DNA of 64,000 bases from Elusimicrobia bacterium GWA2_56_46 (GTDB lineage: Bacteria > Elusimicrobiota > Elusimicrobia > Elusimicrobiales > UBA9959): contig MGTT01000027.1 in NCBI GenBank assembly GCA_001799575.1, positions 30,011 to 94,010 on the forward strand, given 5' to 3'. The number at the start of each line of letters is the position of its first letter. Position 1 is the first letter of the stretch. Under the pieces are notes generated by a model, which saw nothing but the letters and a program-made list of their open reading frames with translations, was not told where the DNA came from and did not search any database. The position numbers and the translations under genes are program-made. Positions 19,183 through 28,253 of this stretch are shown in pieces.

Positions 19183-19217
19183 GTTCACTGGTCACTGACT
19201 ACTGTCCACTGATCTCA
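19183..19217. repeat. 7-bp repeat array, core (G)NNCACT
   Basis: The units GTTCACT, GGTCACT, GACTACT and GTCCACT follow in strict 7-base phase, then GATCTCA. It fills most of the gap between lpxK and gmhB and ends just before the first possible start at 19219. It is one of about ten 7-nt-period arrays in the window. Confidence 0.65.
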
Positions 19218-19251
19218 TATGATCGCCTATTTGCGAAAAAACGGAAAAGAT

Positions 19252-19803
19252 ATGAAGCGCCCGGCGGTTTTCCTGGACAGGGACGGCACCATAGTCTATG
19301 ACAGGCCGGGACACTACCTTACGGATCCGGAGCGGCTCAGGATCTACAAGGGCGCTTTCCAGGCGTTGAAAATCATGTCGGCCCTCGGCTACCGGCTGAT
19401 AGTCGTCACCAATCAGGCCGGTATCGGCAGAGGCTATATGACGCTGAAAACGTCCGTGGCGATAAACCTCAAACTCCGCCGGGATCTGGCCGCGAAAGGC
19501 GTCTTTCTGGACGGCATATATTTCTGCCCCCATCTGCCTGATGAAGGCTGCGCCTGCCGCAAACCCGGCCCGGGCCTGATCAAAGAAGCCCTGAAACATC
19601 ACCGCATAGATCTTTCCCGGTCCGTAGTCATCGGCGACAAGACGTGCGATATGAAGCTCGCGGATTCGCTGGGCCTGGCGTCTATCCTGGTAAAGACCGG
19701 GCACGGCCGGAGCGAACTGCGGAAACGACCGGGCCTCGCCGGGGGCCGGGCGGTAAAAAAGGGGCTCCTTGAAGCGGCGGCGTGGATCAAAGGGTTAGGG
19801 TAG
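19252..19803 (+). CDS. gmhB: D-glycero-D-manno-heptose-1,7-bisphosphate 7-phosphatase (HAD family)
   Basis: This HAD phosphatase (about 183 aa) removes the 7-phosphate in ADP-heptose synthesis. Motifs are AVFLDRDGTIVYD (nucleophile Asp and general acid), VVTNQAGIGRGYM, the zinc loop (YFCPH then GCACRKPGPG: C, H, C, C ligands) and VIGDKTCDMKLADSLG. The frame is open from an ATG at 19219, but homologues begin near KRPAVFLDRDG, so I prefer the ATG at 19252. The hldE-type kinase lies 3 kb downstream. Histidinol-phosphate phosphatase is the main alternative in this subfamily; the LPS context favours GmhB. Confidence 0.88.
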   Translation: MKRPAVFLDRDGTIVYDRPGHYLTDPERLRIYKGAFQALKIMSALGYRLIVVTNQAGIGRGYMTLKTSVAINLKLRRDLAAKGVFLDGIYFCPHLPDEGCACRKPGPGLIKEALKHHRIDLSRSVVIGDKTCDMKLADSLGLASILVKTGHGRSELRKRPGLAGGRAVKKGLLEAAAWIKGLG

Positions 19804-19828
19804 AGTTTTCAGAAATAAGGAAAACTGC

Positions 19829-20380
19829 ATGAAAAAAAGAATACTGGTTTCTCAGCTTATCGCTGTCGCGGTCATAATCCTGGCCAAGCCCGCCAGCTGG
19901 AAGCTTTTTACGGCGGGCTTCAGCGTGATGGCTTTGGGCCAGCTCATACGCCTGCTGGCCTCCTCGGCGATAGTCAAGTCCAGGACGCTCACGGTCTCCG
20001 GCCCCTACGCCGTAGTCCGCAATCCCCTTTATCTGGGAACGGCTTTCATGGTGCTGGGCCTCCTCATTTCTCTTTCAAACCGCCAGGCCCCTCTGCGCAC
20101 CGCGCTGGTCTGGCTGGTCACGACCGTTTCATTCACGTTAATCTACCGGGTTCAGATAAAAGCCGAAGAGGAATTTCTGCTCTCTTCCTACGGGCCTGAA
20201 TTTGAACGGTACAGGGAGCGCGTCAACGCCGTTATCCCCCGCCCCGGCGCCCTCTCCGGATTTTTTGAATGCGGCGCCTACTCCTGGGAGATCTTCCGTA
20301 AGAACAAAGAGTGGCGCGGCTTGCTGGGTATGCTGGCGCTGGCCGCAGTAGTGGCCGCGAGGATAAAATATGGATTTTAA
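19829..20380 (+). CDS. isoprenylcysteine/phospholipid methyltransferase-like membrane protein
   Basis: This 183-aa integral membrane protein has at least three hydrophobic helices. It carries the ICMT/PEMT-type signature VSGPYAVVRNPLYLGTAF and the C-terminal IKAEEEFLLSSYGPEFERYRE split around a turn. Family members methylate isoprenylcysteine, phospholipids or unknown lipid substrates with SAM. The substrate cannot be told here. It overlaps the DUF3108 gene by 11 bp, so the two may act together on an envelope component. Confidence 0.82.
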   Translation: MKKRILVSQLIAVAVIILAKPASWKLFTAGFSVMALGQLIRLLASSAIVKSRTLTVSGPYAVVRNPLYLGTAFMVLGLLISLSNRQAPLRTALVWLVTTVSFTLIYRVQIKAEEEFLLSSYGPEFERYRERVNAVIPRPGALSGFFECGAYSWEIFRKNKEWRGLLGMLALAAVVAARIKYGF

Positions 20381-21209
20381 AACTGGAAAAATTATTGCCG
20401 CGGCGCTCATCCTGTCCGTTCTCCACACCGGAGCGCTCCGCGCCGGAGAAAACCCAGTATACCTGGTGCATCCCTATACTTCGCTTGAAGCGGCCGTGGA
20501 CACGGACACCGCGGCCTTGCGGCGCGATTGGTACGGGGAATACCTGCAATACGAGATCTATTGGGGCCTGATCAATGTAGGTTCGGCTTATATCTGGATA
20601 GACAAGATCGTAACCATAGACGGGCGGCCCGCCTATCATATCATCTCAGGCGCAAAATCAGCAGCCTTCATACGGAATTTTTATTCCGTCTCGGATATCA
20701 ACGAATCCTGGATGGACGTGGAGACCCTGTATTCCCGCGGCTACTATAAGAAGATCCAGGAGGGCGGATATTTCTTCAACGAATGGGTCATTTTCGACAA
20801 CGAGGCTAAAACTTTCCGCGGCGAAAAAATGAACAAGAAAAGAAATACCGGGCCGGTGGAAGGAACTCTGGAGGGGCCGGTGAGCGACGTGCTTTCCGCG
20901 CTGTACCTGGTGCGCACCATGGAAATGAAGCCGGATACTCCGGTTGAGATCGCCGTCAACACCAAGCGCAACTGGCGCATGAATATAAAATTCAGGAAAC
21001 GCGAGAAAGAATCCACGGCCTACGGCAAATTCAAGTGCGTTATGATAGAACCACAGCTGGGGGATGACGGCCTTTTCGTGGCGAAAAAAGGCAAAAAGAT
21101 GCTTGCCTGGATAACCGACGACGAACTGCGCCTGCCCCTGATCCTGAAAGCCGAGATCTTCATAGGCTCCGTGACCGCCAAACTCGTAAAACGCGAGATC
21201 CGCCCGTAG
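20370..21209 (+). CDS. DUF3108 family periplasmic protein
   Basis: This 279-aa protein has an N-terminal signal peptide (GKIIAAALILSVLHTGALRAG) and a beta-rich body typical of DUF3108: YEIYWGLINVGSAYIW, GRPAYHIISGAKS, DVLSALYLVRTME and a C-terminal half ending AEIFIGSVTAKLV. The function of DUF3108 is not established; related proteins are periplasmic and often sit beside envelope genes. It overlaps the methyltransferase upstream. About 100 bp of non-coding DNA follow. Confidence 0.83.
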   Translation: MDFKTGKIIAAALILSVLHTGALRAGENPVYLVHPYTSLEAAVDTDTAALRRDWYGEYLQYEIYWGLINVGSAYIWIDKIVTIDGRPAYHIISGAKSAAFIRNFYSVSDINESWMDVETLYSRGYYKKIQEGGYFFNEWVIFDNEAKTFRGEKMNKKRNTGPVEGTLEGPVSDVLSALYLVRTMEMKPDTPVEIAVNTKRNWRMNIKFRKREKESTAYGKFKCVMIEPQLGDDGLFVAKKGKKMLAWITDDELRLPLILKAEIFIGSVTAKLVKREIRP

Positions 21210-21307
21210 CTCAGCAGCAGGGCCTACACCGGACATAGGCACAAAACCTTATCAACCTGGGCACTTTGCCTTTGCATGAACGGCCTCGTTTACGCTAAAC
21301 TATTACC

Positions 21308-22597
21308 ATGAACCACAATCGATCCATCTCCAAAGCCACGTTTACGGCGGTTTTTTTTGCGCTGGTCTGCGCCCTGCAGGCGCCGGCCCGCGCCGGCGTT
21401 CCGGCCCCTAAAAACCCAAAAAATAATTTTCAGTCCGGGGCTGACTTCCTGAACCGGGAAAGAACCGGGCATATCTGGCCCGACATGATTTTCCTCCACG
21501 GGACCAGTTACGACGAGTTAGCGTACACAATGAGCAGGAACCGCGACATTGTAAGAAAAACTCTGCTGCGCGAATTCGGGTCATTGTTTATCCCGCTGGC
21601 CGCGGCAAACGCGAATCTGGATGCGCTGGCTGAAACCATCACCCAGACAATCCTGAATTTCGATCAGATTCACGATAAACGCAAGGACGAGGCCATGCAG
21701 GGAATACTTGAGAATCAATTCCGCGCGGAAATTGACGAACTTTACAGCGCTTACGGCCTGGGAGACGGGCTGCGCAGGGTGGATTTCCTTTACTCCGGTT
21801 CCCCCATGGTCAGGGCTCTCAAAGCCCACTCGACACGCGAGTCGCTGCCGAGGGAACTCCTGAATAACGTGGACTATGTCATTTACGGCTCCTATCTCCT
21901 GCAGGACAAAACCAGCGTCTCCGTAACTTTGACCGTTGAAAAACTGAGCACCGGCCAGACGCGCAGTTTTGAGGCGGCCGCTCCGATCGCGACCGTCATG
22001 AAGCTCCTCGCAAAGAAAGTTTTTGATTTCTTTCAGTCCAACGAGTACTCCGATTGGGTAGACCCCCAGCCGGATCTGCAGTGGATCCCGCCGGCGCCGG
22101 GGCAGCCCCGCGCGACCGCGGCCAGCGCAAGGCTTTACTGCCGCGGGCAGAACGCCAGGCTCCCTTACGCGAGGGAGCTCCTCATGGCGAGCCAGGGCAC
22201 CTCTTACCGTCCCGGCGGCATTCCTCCTCTCCAGGAGAATGATATTTATATAGTGCTGGACAAGCAGCGCCGGGATGAACAGCATTATTTCTTCACCGGC
22301 CGGGCCGGAGAGGCCACCGGCGGGCCCGTCAGAACGAGCGCGGGCTACAGCGTAATAAACGGTTCCTACTGGTGCGTCCGCGGGACGGCGAACCGGCAAG
22401 TAAGCGTTTATGAAGAGATCTACGCGCTCATAAGGAAGCCTGGAACGCCCCAGCCGGTTCGCGCGGCTCTTGAGTGCATACTGGCCAAACTGGACGACTT
22501 TGGAGCCAGGCAGGAAAATGCCGGGGCATTCTCCACCATAGAGGAAGCGGCTGAATTTCTGTCCGAGGCGGGCTATACCGTCAATCTGCCCGAATAA
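21308..22597 (+). CDS. exported protein with TolB-like N-terminal and DUF1566-like C-terminal regions
   Basis: This 429-aa protein has a signal peptide (ending near APARAG). Residues 80-230 include NVDYVIYGSYLLQDKTSVS, VTLTVEKLSTGQTRSFEAA, a pattern shared with TolB/CsgG/FlgO-like domains that sense or scaffold in the periplasm. Residues 270-370 contain ARLYCRGQNARLPYARELL and SYWCVRG, reminiscent of DUF1566/Lcl-type C-type-lectin-like folds. I know of no characterised protein with this combination. It stands alone with a strong terminator behind it. Confidence 0.7.
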   Translation: MNHNRSISKATFTAVFFALVCALQAPARAGVPAPKNPKNNFQSGADFLNRERTGHIWPDMIFLHGTSYDELAYTMSRNRDIVRKTLLREFGSLFIPLAAANANLDALAETITQTILNFDQIHDKRKDEAMQGILENQFRAEIDELYSAYGLGDGLRRVDFLYSGSPMVRALKAHSTRESLPRELLNNVDYVIYGSYLLQDKTSVSVTLTVEKLSTGQTRSFEAAAPIATVMKLLAKKVFDFFQSNEYSDWVDPQPDLQWIPPAPGQPRATAASARLYCRGQNARLPYARELLMASQGTSYRPGGIPPLQENDIYIVLDKQRRDEQHYFFTGRAGEATGGPVRTSAGYSVINGSYWCVRGTANRQVSVYEEIYALIRKPGTPQPVRAALECILAKLDDFGARQENAGAFSTIEEAAEFLSEAGYTVNLPE

Positions 22598-22613
22598 TCA
22601 AGCCGTATCCGCA

Positions 22614-22653
22614 AAAACTGCGCGGCGCCTCTCAGCCCGCGCAGTTTTGTTTT
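22614..22653 (+). terminator. intrinsic terminator after the TolB-like gene
   Basis: AAAACTGCGCGG and CCGCGCAGTTTT form a perfect 12-bp stem around an 11-base loop, followed by GTTTTG. It separates the preceding gene from the hldE operon. Confidence 0.9.
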
Positions 22654-22683
22654 GCCGCCGGGCGAGACAGGGCGCTAAATTAG

Positions 22684-22689
22684 TATAAT
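22684..22689 (+). promoter_or_regulatory. -10 element giving a possibly leaderless hldE transcript
   Basis: A perfect TATAAT lies 6 bases before the ATG at 22696, so transcription would start at or next to the start codon. No Shine-Dalgarno is present. The -35 is weak. Confidence 0.5.
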
Positions 22690-22695
22690 TATCCT

Positions 22696-23718
22696 ATGGA
22701 TCCGGCGTCCTTTAAGAAACTCCGCGGAATCATCGATAATTTCTCCGCTCAGCGCGTGGTGGTGCTGGGCGACGTCATGCTCGACCGCTACATCAGGGGC
22801 TCCGTGCGGCGCATTTCCCCGGAAGCCCCCGTCCCCGTGGTGAAAGTGCGGGAAGAGCGCTCCAGCCCCGGAGGCTCGGCCAATGTCGCCTCCAATCTTA
22901 TGGCGCTGGGCGCCGAACCCCGCCTGATCGCGGTGATCGGCAATGACAAGACCGGCGAGGAATTACGCGAGCACCTCTCCGACAGAGGCGTTGACACCGG
23001 CTCCCTGATAAGCGACCGCTCAACTTTCACCGGTGAAAAGACCCGCGTCATAGCCGAACACCAGCAGGTAGTGCGTTTCGACCGCGAACCCGAACTCCAG
23101 CTCACGCCGTCCCTGCAGAAAACCATCCTGAGCGTGCTGGACGGACAGTTTAAGGCCGGCGCCGGAGCATTGATACTCTCGGATTACGGCAAGGGCCTGC
23201 TTACCCCGCATATCATAGAGGCCGCCATAACTCTGGCCGTCAGGCGCGGCGTGCCGGTATTTGTGGATCCCAAAACGGAACATTTCGCCCGCTATAAAAG
23301 AGTGACCTGCCTGACCCCTAATACCATGGAAGCCTATCAGGGTATGCGCCTTATCCAGAAAGACGGCCAGGCCGCGCTGGAGGAATTGGGCAAAAAGATC
23401 GTAAAATCCCTGAACTGCCGTTCTCTGCTGATCACCCAGGGCGAACACGGCATGACGCTGTTTAATACTACCGGCGGCCGCCTGAAGATCCTGCACATTC
23501 CCACCAAGGCCAGGGAGGTCTTCGACGTCACCGGCGCCGGAGACACCGTCATCTCCACGCTGGCGCTGGCTTCGGCCGCTGGCGCTTCGCTGGAAGAAGC
23601 GGCCCTTATCTCCAACTTCGCCGCGGGCATAGTGGTTGGGAAACTGGGCACCGCTACCGTCACGAGAGAAGAACTGCTGGAAAACATCAAATCATGGACA
23701 AAAACTGCCTTATCGTAA
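22696..23718 (+). CDS. hldE: D-glycero-beta-D-manno-heptose-7-phosphate kinase (HldE kinase domain type)
   Basis: This 340-aa PfkB-family kinase makes heptose-1,7-bisphosphate, the substrate of GmhB. Motifs are VVVLGDVMLDRYIRGSVRR, ISPEAPVPVVKV (RfaE domain I signature), SPGGSANVASNLMALG, RVIAEHQQVVRFDRE and the anion hole FDVTGAGDTVIST. Only the kinase domain is present; the adenylyltransferase domain of fused HldE is absent from the window. Its end overlaps kdsB by 25 bp. Confidence 0.93.
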   Translation: MDPASFKKLRGIIDNFSAQRVVVLGDVMLDRYIRGSVRRISPEAPVPVVKVREERSSPGGSANVASNLMALGAEPRLIAVIGNDKTGEELREHLSDRGVDTGSLISDRSTFTGEKTRVIAEHQQVVRFDREPELQLTPSLQKTILSVLDGQFKAGAGALILSDYGKGLLTPHIIEAAITLAVRRGVPVFVDPKTEHFARYKRVTCLTPNTMEAYQGMRLIQKDGQAALEELGKKIVKSLNCRSLLITQGEHGMTLFNTTGGRLKILHIPTKAREVFDVTGAGDTVISTLALASAAGASLEEAALISNFAAGIVVGKLGTATVTREELLENIKSWTKTALS

Positions 23719-24428
23719 TCCCCGCGCGCTACAACTCCCAGCGCTTTCCCGGCAAGGTGCTCGCGAAGATCCGGGGCAAAGCCGTGCTCCAGTGGTGTTA
23801 CGAAGCCGCCGTTAAATCCGGTCTGGGGCCGGTGGTCATAGCCACCGAGGACCGCCGCGTGCTGGACTTCGCCGGCGGCATCGGCGCTAAATGCGCGCTG
23901 ACCAGCCCCCGGTGCCAGTCCGGCACGGACCGCGTCTATGAAGCGGCAAAAGGCTCCAAAAAAAAATTCATAATTAATTTTCAGGGCGACGAACCGTTCA
24001 TGCGCGCCGAAACTCTGGTGGCGGCTTTCAAGACCATGAGCGCAGGCTATGACATCGCCACCGCCGGCGCGCCTATCACCGACAAGGCGGAGATAAACAA
24101 CCCGAACTGCGTCAAAATAGCCATGAACCGGGCCGGCCGGGCGCTTTATTTCTCCCGTTCCCCCATTCCTTTCCACCACCCGCTTTCGGATCTGAAAAAT
24201 TTCCCGTGGTTCAAGCATTGCGGCTTCTATATCTACAGGCGTTCTTCGCTGGAACGTTTCGTAAAACTCCCCCCCAGCCCGCTGGAACTCCTGGAGCGCC
24301 TGGAACAGCTTCGCGCGCTTGAGAACGGGATGACCATCGGCGTCGCCACCGTCAAGATGCTGGGGCCGGCCATAGACACGCCGGCGGATCTGAAAGCGGC
24401 CGAGAAATTTCTACAAAGGCAAAAATGA
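23694..24428 (+). CDS. kdsB: 3-deoxy-manno-octulosonate cytidylyltransferase (CMP-Kdo synthetase)
   Basis: KdsB activates Kdo with CTP. The 244-aa protein shows [19 protein letters not shown] (nucleotide loop), [42 protein letters not shown] and a C-terminal helix region [16 protein letters not shown]. It overlaps hldE by 25 bp and pyrG by 4 bp. The next gene makes its co-substrate CTP, so the order is biochemically coherent. Confidence 0.96.
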   Translation: MDKNCLIVIPARYNSQRFPGKVLAKIRGKAVLQWCYEAAVKSGLGPVVIATEDRRVLDFAGGIGAKCALTSPRCQSGTDRVYEAAKGSKKKFIINFQGDEPFMRAETLVAAFKTMSAGYDIATAGAPITDKAEINNPNCVKIAMNRAGRALYFSRSPIPFHHPLSDLKNFPWFKHCGFYIYRRSSLERFVKLPPSPLELLERLEQLRALENGMTIGVATVKMLGPAIDTPADLKAAEKFLQRQK

Positions 24429-26077
24429 CGAAATATATCTTTGTGACCGGAGGCGTGGTCAGTTCGCTCGGCAAGGGCATAACGGCGGCTTCCATCGGAC
24501 GTCTGTTAAAAGCCCACGGCCTGTCCGTAAACATCGTCAAATGCGATCCGTATATAAACGTAGACGCCGGTACCATGGCGCCTTTCCAGCACGGCGAGGT
24601 TTTCGTGACCGACGACGGCGCCGAAACCGACCTGGATCTGGGCTATTATGAAAGGTTCCTGGAGATCGACACCCGCAAGACCAATAATATGACCGCCGGG
24701 CAGATCTACCAGACCGTCATAGCCAAGGAGCGCGAAGGCCTCTACCTGGGCCAGACGGTGCAGGTCATCCCGCATATCACCGACGAGATAAAAAAGAGAT
24801 TTTACAAGGCCGGCGAAGGCTTCGACATCGCTATCATAGAGATCGGCGGAACGGTGGGCGATATAGAAAGCCTGCCTTTTCTGGAAGCCGCCAGGCAGAT
24901 GCGCCCCGACAGGACGCGCACCGACGTTATGTACATCCATGTGACCCTGGTACCCTATCTTTCCGCCAGCGACGAACTTAAGACCAAGCCCACCCAGCAC
25001 TCGGTCAATAAATTGCGCGAGATCGGCATAGACCCGGATATCATCGTCTGCCGCGCGGAAAAACCTCTCGGCAGGGAGATCCGCAACAAGATAGCCCTTT
25101 TCACCAGCGTCCCCGACGAGGCCGTCATAGAAGCTGCGGACAGCTTCTCCATTTACGCCGTGCCCCATCTTCTCAAGAAACAGGGCCTGGACGAACAGAT
25201 CATGATGCTCCTGAGGATAAGGAGCAAAAAATGGGATTTCGAGGAATGGAGCGCTTTCCTGGAAAAACTTAAAACCGCCGGAAAAGCCCAGGGCGTACGC
25301 ATCGCGATAGCCGGCAAATACACCAGACTGAAAGATTCCTATAAATCCCTGGTGGAAGCCATCCATCACGGCGCCATAGCCAACGGCGTCCGGATGGAAC
25401 TTGATTTCGTGGACGTGGAAGAGAAGGACTGCCTGGAGCGCCTGTCCAAAGCCGCGGGCATCATCGTACCGGGCGGCTTCGGCGACAGGGGTATAGAGGG
25501 CAAAATAGCCGTTGCGCGTTATGCCCGCGAGAACGGCGTGCCGTTCCTCGGCATCTGCCTGGGTATGCAATGCGCGGTCATCGAATTCGCGCGAAACGTC
25601 CTCGGCTGCAAAAAAGCCCACTCAACCGAATTCTCCCCTAAAACGCCCTGCCCCGTGGTTGACCTGATGGCGGAACAGAAAGGCGTGAAAGAAAAGGGCG
25701 GCACCATGCGCCTGGGAGCGTATCCCTGCCGCCTCAAAACCGGCTCCCTCGCCGCGAAGATCTACGGGGCGCCCCTTGTCTCGGAACGGCACCGCCACCG
25801 CTACGAATTCAACACCCGCTATCTTAAAGCCTGCGGGAAGAAAGGCCTGATCGTCAGCGGACTTTACCGCGAAAAACGTCTTCCGGAAATAGTGGAATTG
25901 AAAGGACACCCCTGGTTCGTGGGTGTCCAGTTCCATCCCGAATTGAAATCCAGGCCTCTGACACCCCATCCTCTCTTCAGGGCCTTCGTCGCCGCCGCCG
26001 TCAGATCGGACGCGGGACGCGGGACGCGGAACACGGGCGGAGCGCCGGCCGCCTCCGCCAAGGCGGTGGTTCTATGA
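24425..26077 (+). CDS. pyrG: CTP synthase
   Basis: The 550-aa enzyme has the synthetase domain ([54 protein letters not shown]) and a class I glutamine amidotransferase domain ([20 protein letters not shown] with the catalytic Cys, [11 protein letters not shown] with the His/Glu pair). It supplies CTP for KdsB. The C-terminal tail after [10 protein letters not shown] is unusual: it is encoded by a 7-bp repeat array (26005-26039) and reads as a low-complexity Arg/Gly/Ala tail. Confidence 0.97.
   Translation: MTKYIFVTGGVVSSLGKGITAASIGRLLKAHGLSVNIVKCDPYINVDAGTMAPFQHGEVFVTDDGAETDLDLGYYERFLEIDTRKTNNMTAGQIYQTVIAKEREGLYLGQTVQVIPHITDEIKKRFYKAGEGFDIAIIEIGGTVGDIESLPFLEAARQMRPDRTRTDVMYIHVTLVPYLSASDELKTKPTQHSVNKLREIGIDPDIIVCRAEKPLGREIRNKIALFTSVPDEAVIEAADSFSIYAVPHLLKKQGLDEQIMMLLRIRSKKWDFEEWSAFLEKLKTAGKAQGVRIAIAGKYTRLKDSYKSLVEAIHHGAIANGVRMELDFVDVEEKDCLERLSKAAGIIVPGGFGDRGIEGKIAVARYARENGVPFLGICLGMQCAVIEFARNVLGCKKAHSTEFSPKTPCPVVDLMAEQKGVKEKGGTMRLGAYPCRLKTGSLAAKIYGAPLVSERHRHRYEFNTRYLKACGKKGLIVSGLYREKRLPEIVELKGHPWFVGVQFHPELKSRPLTPHPLFRAFVAAAVRSDAGRGTRNTGGAPAASAKAVVL
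26005..26039. repeat. 7-bp repeat array (GCGGGAC) in the pyrG C-terminal tail
   Basis: ATCGGAC, GCGGGAC, GCGGGAC, GCGGAAC and ACGGGCG follow in exact 7-base phase inside the last codons of pyrG. The encoded residues (roughly [13 protein letters not shown]) lie beyond the conserved enzyme. Confidence 0.75.
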
Positions 26078-26907
26078 AACAGGTCAGGATAAAAGCGGGA
26101 ACCGCGGTATTCTCCAACGATTCTCCTCTCGTCTACATCGCCGGTCCCTGCGTCATAGAATCGCTGAAGAGTTATGCCGCGGAGGCCGGGAAACTGAAAG
26201 CGATGTTCGCGAAGCTCCGCACCTCTTTCGTGCTCAAAGCCTCCTTTGATAAAGCCAACCGGACCTCCCACTCCTCTTTCCGCGGCATTCCGATCGAGAC
26301 CGCGCTTGATTTCCTCAAGGATCTCAAGAACCGCCTGGGCGTCCCGGTTCTGATAGACGTTCACGAACCCTCGCAGGCGGCGCGCGTAGCCGAAGTCGCC
26401 GATATCCTGCAGATCCCGGCATTTCTGTGCAGGCAGACCGACCTGCTTTTCGCCTGCGCCGATACCGGCCGCGTCGTCAATGTCAAAAAGGGCCAGTTCC
26501 TGGCGCCCTGGGATATGGCCAACATAATTTCAAAAATAGAATCGCGCGGCAACCGGAACATCATGCTTACGGAGCGCGGCTCCTGTTTCGGCTACGGCAA
26601 TCTGGTAGTGGATATGCGCGGCCTTGAGATCATGAAAGAGTTCGGCTACCCCGTGATCTTCGACTGCACCCATTCCGTCCAGAAGCCGGGCGCCCTGGGC
26701 AAGGCCACCGGCGGAGACGCGAAGCTGGCGCTGCCGCTGGCCAAAGCGGCGGCGGCCCTGAAAATAGCGGGAATCTTCTTTGAAGCCCATCCCGAGCCGG
26801 CCAAAGCGCTTTCCGACGGGCCGAACTCATTAAAGCTCGGCCTCGTCCCGGACGCCGTAAATATGCTGAACCAGATAGATAAACTGGCAATGAAATTTGC
26901 GGAATAA
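26074..26907 (+). CDS. kdsA: 3-deoxy-8-phosphooctulonate synthase (KdsA)
   Basis: KdsA condenses arabinose-5-phosphate with PEP to Kdo-8-phosphate. The 277-aa TIM-barrel protein shows [88 protein letters not shown] and [17 protein letters not shown]. The Cys in GPCVIE fits the metal-dependent class. It overlaps pyrG by 4 bp. The Kdo-8-P phosphatase gene is not in the window. Confidence 0.97.
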   Translation: MKQVRIKAGTAVFSNDSPLVYIAGPCVIESLKSYAAEAGKLKAMFAKLRTSFVLKASFDKANRTSHSSFRGIPIETALDFLKDLKNRLGVPVLIDVHEPSQAARVAEVADILQIPAFLCRQTDLLFACADTGRVVNVKKGQFLAPWDMANIISKIESRGNRNIMLTERGSCFGYGNLVVDMRGLEIMKEFGYPVIFDCTHSVQKPGALGKATGGDAKLALPLAKAAAALKIAGIFFEAHPEPAKALSDGPNSLKLGLVPDAVNMLNQIDKLAMKFAE

Positions 26908-26940
26908 GAGATTAAAAGTTTACGCTCAAAAGGCAAAATT

Positions 26941-27204
26941 ATGAAATGTTTAAACTGCGGTCAGGAAAACAAGGCCACGCTTAAATTATGCAGAAAATGC
27001 GGCAGGGATCTTACGCTCCCCCCTGTCTGGTTCCCGGACTGGAAATGGCATCTCAGAACGCTTTCCTGGATCTACATAGGAACAACGATATTTTTCTTCG
27101 CGGCCAGCTGGCTGTTTCACAAACTGCCGCCGCCCTACGACCAGCGCCGGATCCCGGCCGAAATGACGCCCTGGCTTAATCCTCACAAAGTTCCGGCGCC
27201 TTAG
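26941..27204 (+). CDS. small zinc-ribbon membrane protein
   Basis: This 87-aa protein has an N-terminal zinc ribbon (CLNCGQ at residues 3-6 and CRKCG at 17-20) and one transmembrane helix (IYIGTTIFFFAASWLF), with a short proline-rich tail after it. I do not know its function. It sits inside the Kdo operon between kdsA and kdsD, 33 bp after kdsA. The stop codon is followed immediately by a hairpin and then by a heptamer array. Confidence 0.75.
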   Translation: MKCLNCGQENKATLKLCRKCGRDLTLPPVWFPDWKWHLRTLSWIYIGTTIFFFAASWLFHKLPPPYDQRRIPAEMTPWLNPHKVPAP

Positions 27205-27205
27205 C

Positions 27206-27231
27206 CCTGAAATTGCCTCGGCAATTTCAGG
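27206..27231. repeat. stop-codon-adjacent hairpin (CCTGAAATTGCC stem)
   Basis: Two 12-base arms, CCTGAAATTGCC and GGCAATTTCAGG, flank a 2-base centre (a 4-base loop is more likely in RNA). It begins one base after the TAG of the zinc-ribbon gene (TAGCCCTGAAATTGCC). A heptamer array follows directly. No T-run is present, and the same operon appears to continue. Confidence 0.8.
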
Positions 27232-27232
27232 C

Positions 27233-27267
27233 AAGGATTAAGGATGAGGGATAAAGGATGAAGGAAA
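27233..27267. repeat. 7-bp repeat array AAGGATR at the kdsD start
   Basis: Units AAGGATT, AAGGATG, AGGGATA, AAGGATG and AAGGAAA follow in exact phase. The fourth unit contains the ATG at 27258, and the fifth supplies a good Shine-Dalgarno (AAGGA) for the alternative ATG at 27270. The repeat therefore forms the translation start region of kdsD. Confidence 0.8.
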
Positions 27268-28253
27268 AGATGAAAACTGTTTCCGATGCGTTCATACTTA
27301 AATCGGCCAGGGCCGTGATAACGGAAGAAGCCGGCGCGCTAAGGCTGGCCGCAAAGGGCCTCGGCAGAAACTTCTCCGGAGCCGCGCGCCTCCTGCTTGC
27401 CGCGCGCGGGAAAGTGGTAGTGCTCGGAGTGGGAAAATCCGGCATCATCGCCCGCAAAATAGCCGCCACGCTTTCCTCTACCGGCACGCCCAGCGTTTAT
27501 CTTCACCCGGTGGAATCGCTTCACGGCGACATGGGCCTGATAACCAGGGACGATATCGTCCTGGCGCTGTCCTATTCCGGCGAAACCGAAGAGACCGCCA
27601 AACTGCTCCCCATCCTGGCTAAAGAAGGCCTGAAAATAATTTCCCTCACCAATAATCCGGATTCAAGGATCGCGCGCTATTCCGACATCGCGCTGCGCCT
27701 CAATATACGCCACGAGGCCTGCCCGTACAATATCGTGCCCACCTCCTCCACGGCGGCCATGCTCGCGGTGGGAGACGCCCTCGCCATAACACTGATGCGG
27801 ATCAAGGGCTTCGACAGCTCCAGTTTCGCCCGCCTTCACCCGGGCGGCAGCCTCGGCAAGCTTTTGAATCTGCGCGTCTCGGATCTGATGCATAAGGGCC
27901 GGAAAAATCCGGTGGTGCGCGCCGGTTCCACGCTGAAAGCCGCGCTGGCCGTCATGACCGCCACCGCGGCGGGAGCCGTTTCCGTCGCGGACGGGCGCGG
28001 CCGGCTCGCGGGTTTTTTCACCGACGGAGACCTGCGACGCAGCATTGAGCGCGGGAAAGCCGGTCTTGCCACTACTATCGACAAACTAATGACCAAAAGG
28101 CCGGTCTGCGTCCATCCGGACACCATGGCGATAGACGCCGCAAAACTCATTTCGGCCAGAAAAATAGACAATCTGCCGGTCGTGGACCGTAAAACTTCCC
28201 GTCCTGTCGGCATTATAGACGAAAAAGACTTTTTGAGAGAGGGTCTGCTCTGA
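27258..28253 (+). CDS. kdsD: arabinose-5-phosphate isomerase (KdsD/KpsF family)
   Basis: The enzyme converts ribulose-5-phosphate to arabinose-5-phosphate, the first step to Kdo. The 331-aa protein has a SIS domain (VVVLGVGKSGIIARKIAAT, FLHPVE-type region VYLHPVESLHGDMG, LALSYSGETEET, HEACPYNIVPTSST) followed by two CBS domains from about residue 210 to the end (VSDLMHKGRKNPVV, IDKLMTKRPVCVHPD). The ATG at 27270 has a better ribosome-binding site than the one at 27258. Its TGA is overlapped by the CTG start of lptC. Confidence 0.95.
   Translation: MKEKMKTVSDAFILKSARAVITEEAGALRLAAKGLGRNFSGAARLLLAARGKVVVLGVGKSGIIARKIAATLSSTGTPSVYLHPVESLHGDMGLITRDDIVLALSYSGETEETAKLLPILAKEGLKIISLTNNPDSRIARYSDIALRLNIRHEACPYNIVPTSSTAAMLAVGDALAITLMRIKGFDSSSFARLHPGGSLGKLLNLRVSDLMHKGRKNPVVRAGSTLKAALAVMTATAAGAVSVADGRGRLAGFFTDGDLRRSIERGKAGLATTIDKLMTKRPVCVHPDTMAIDAAKLISARKIDNLPVVDRKTSRPVGIIDEKDFLREGLL

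Noticed and set aside
24506..25621. 371-aa minus-strand open frame
   Set aside because: It lies wholly antisense to pyrG and has no domain signature.
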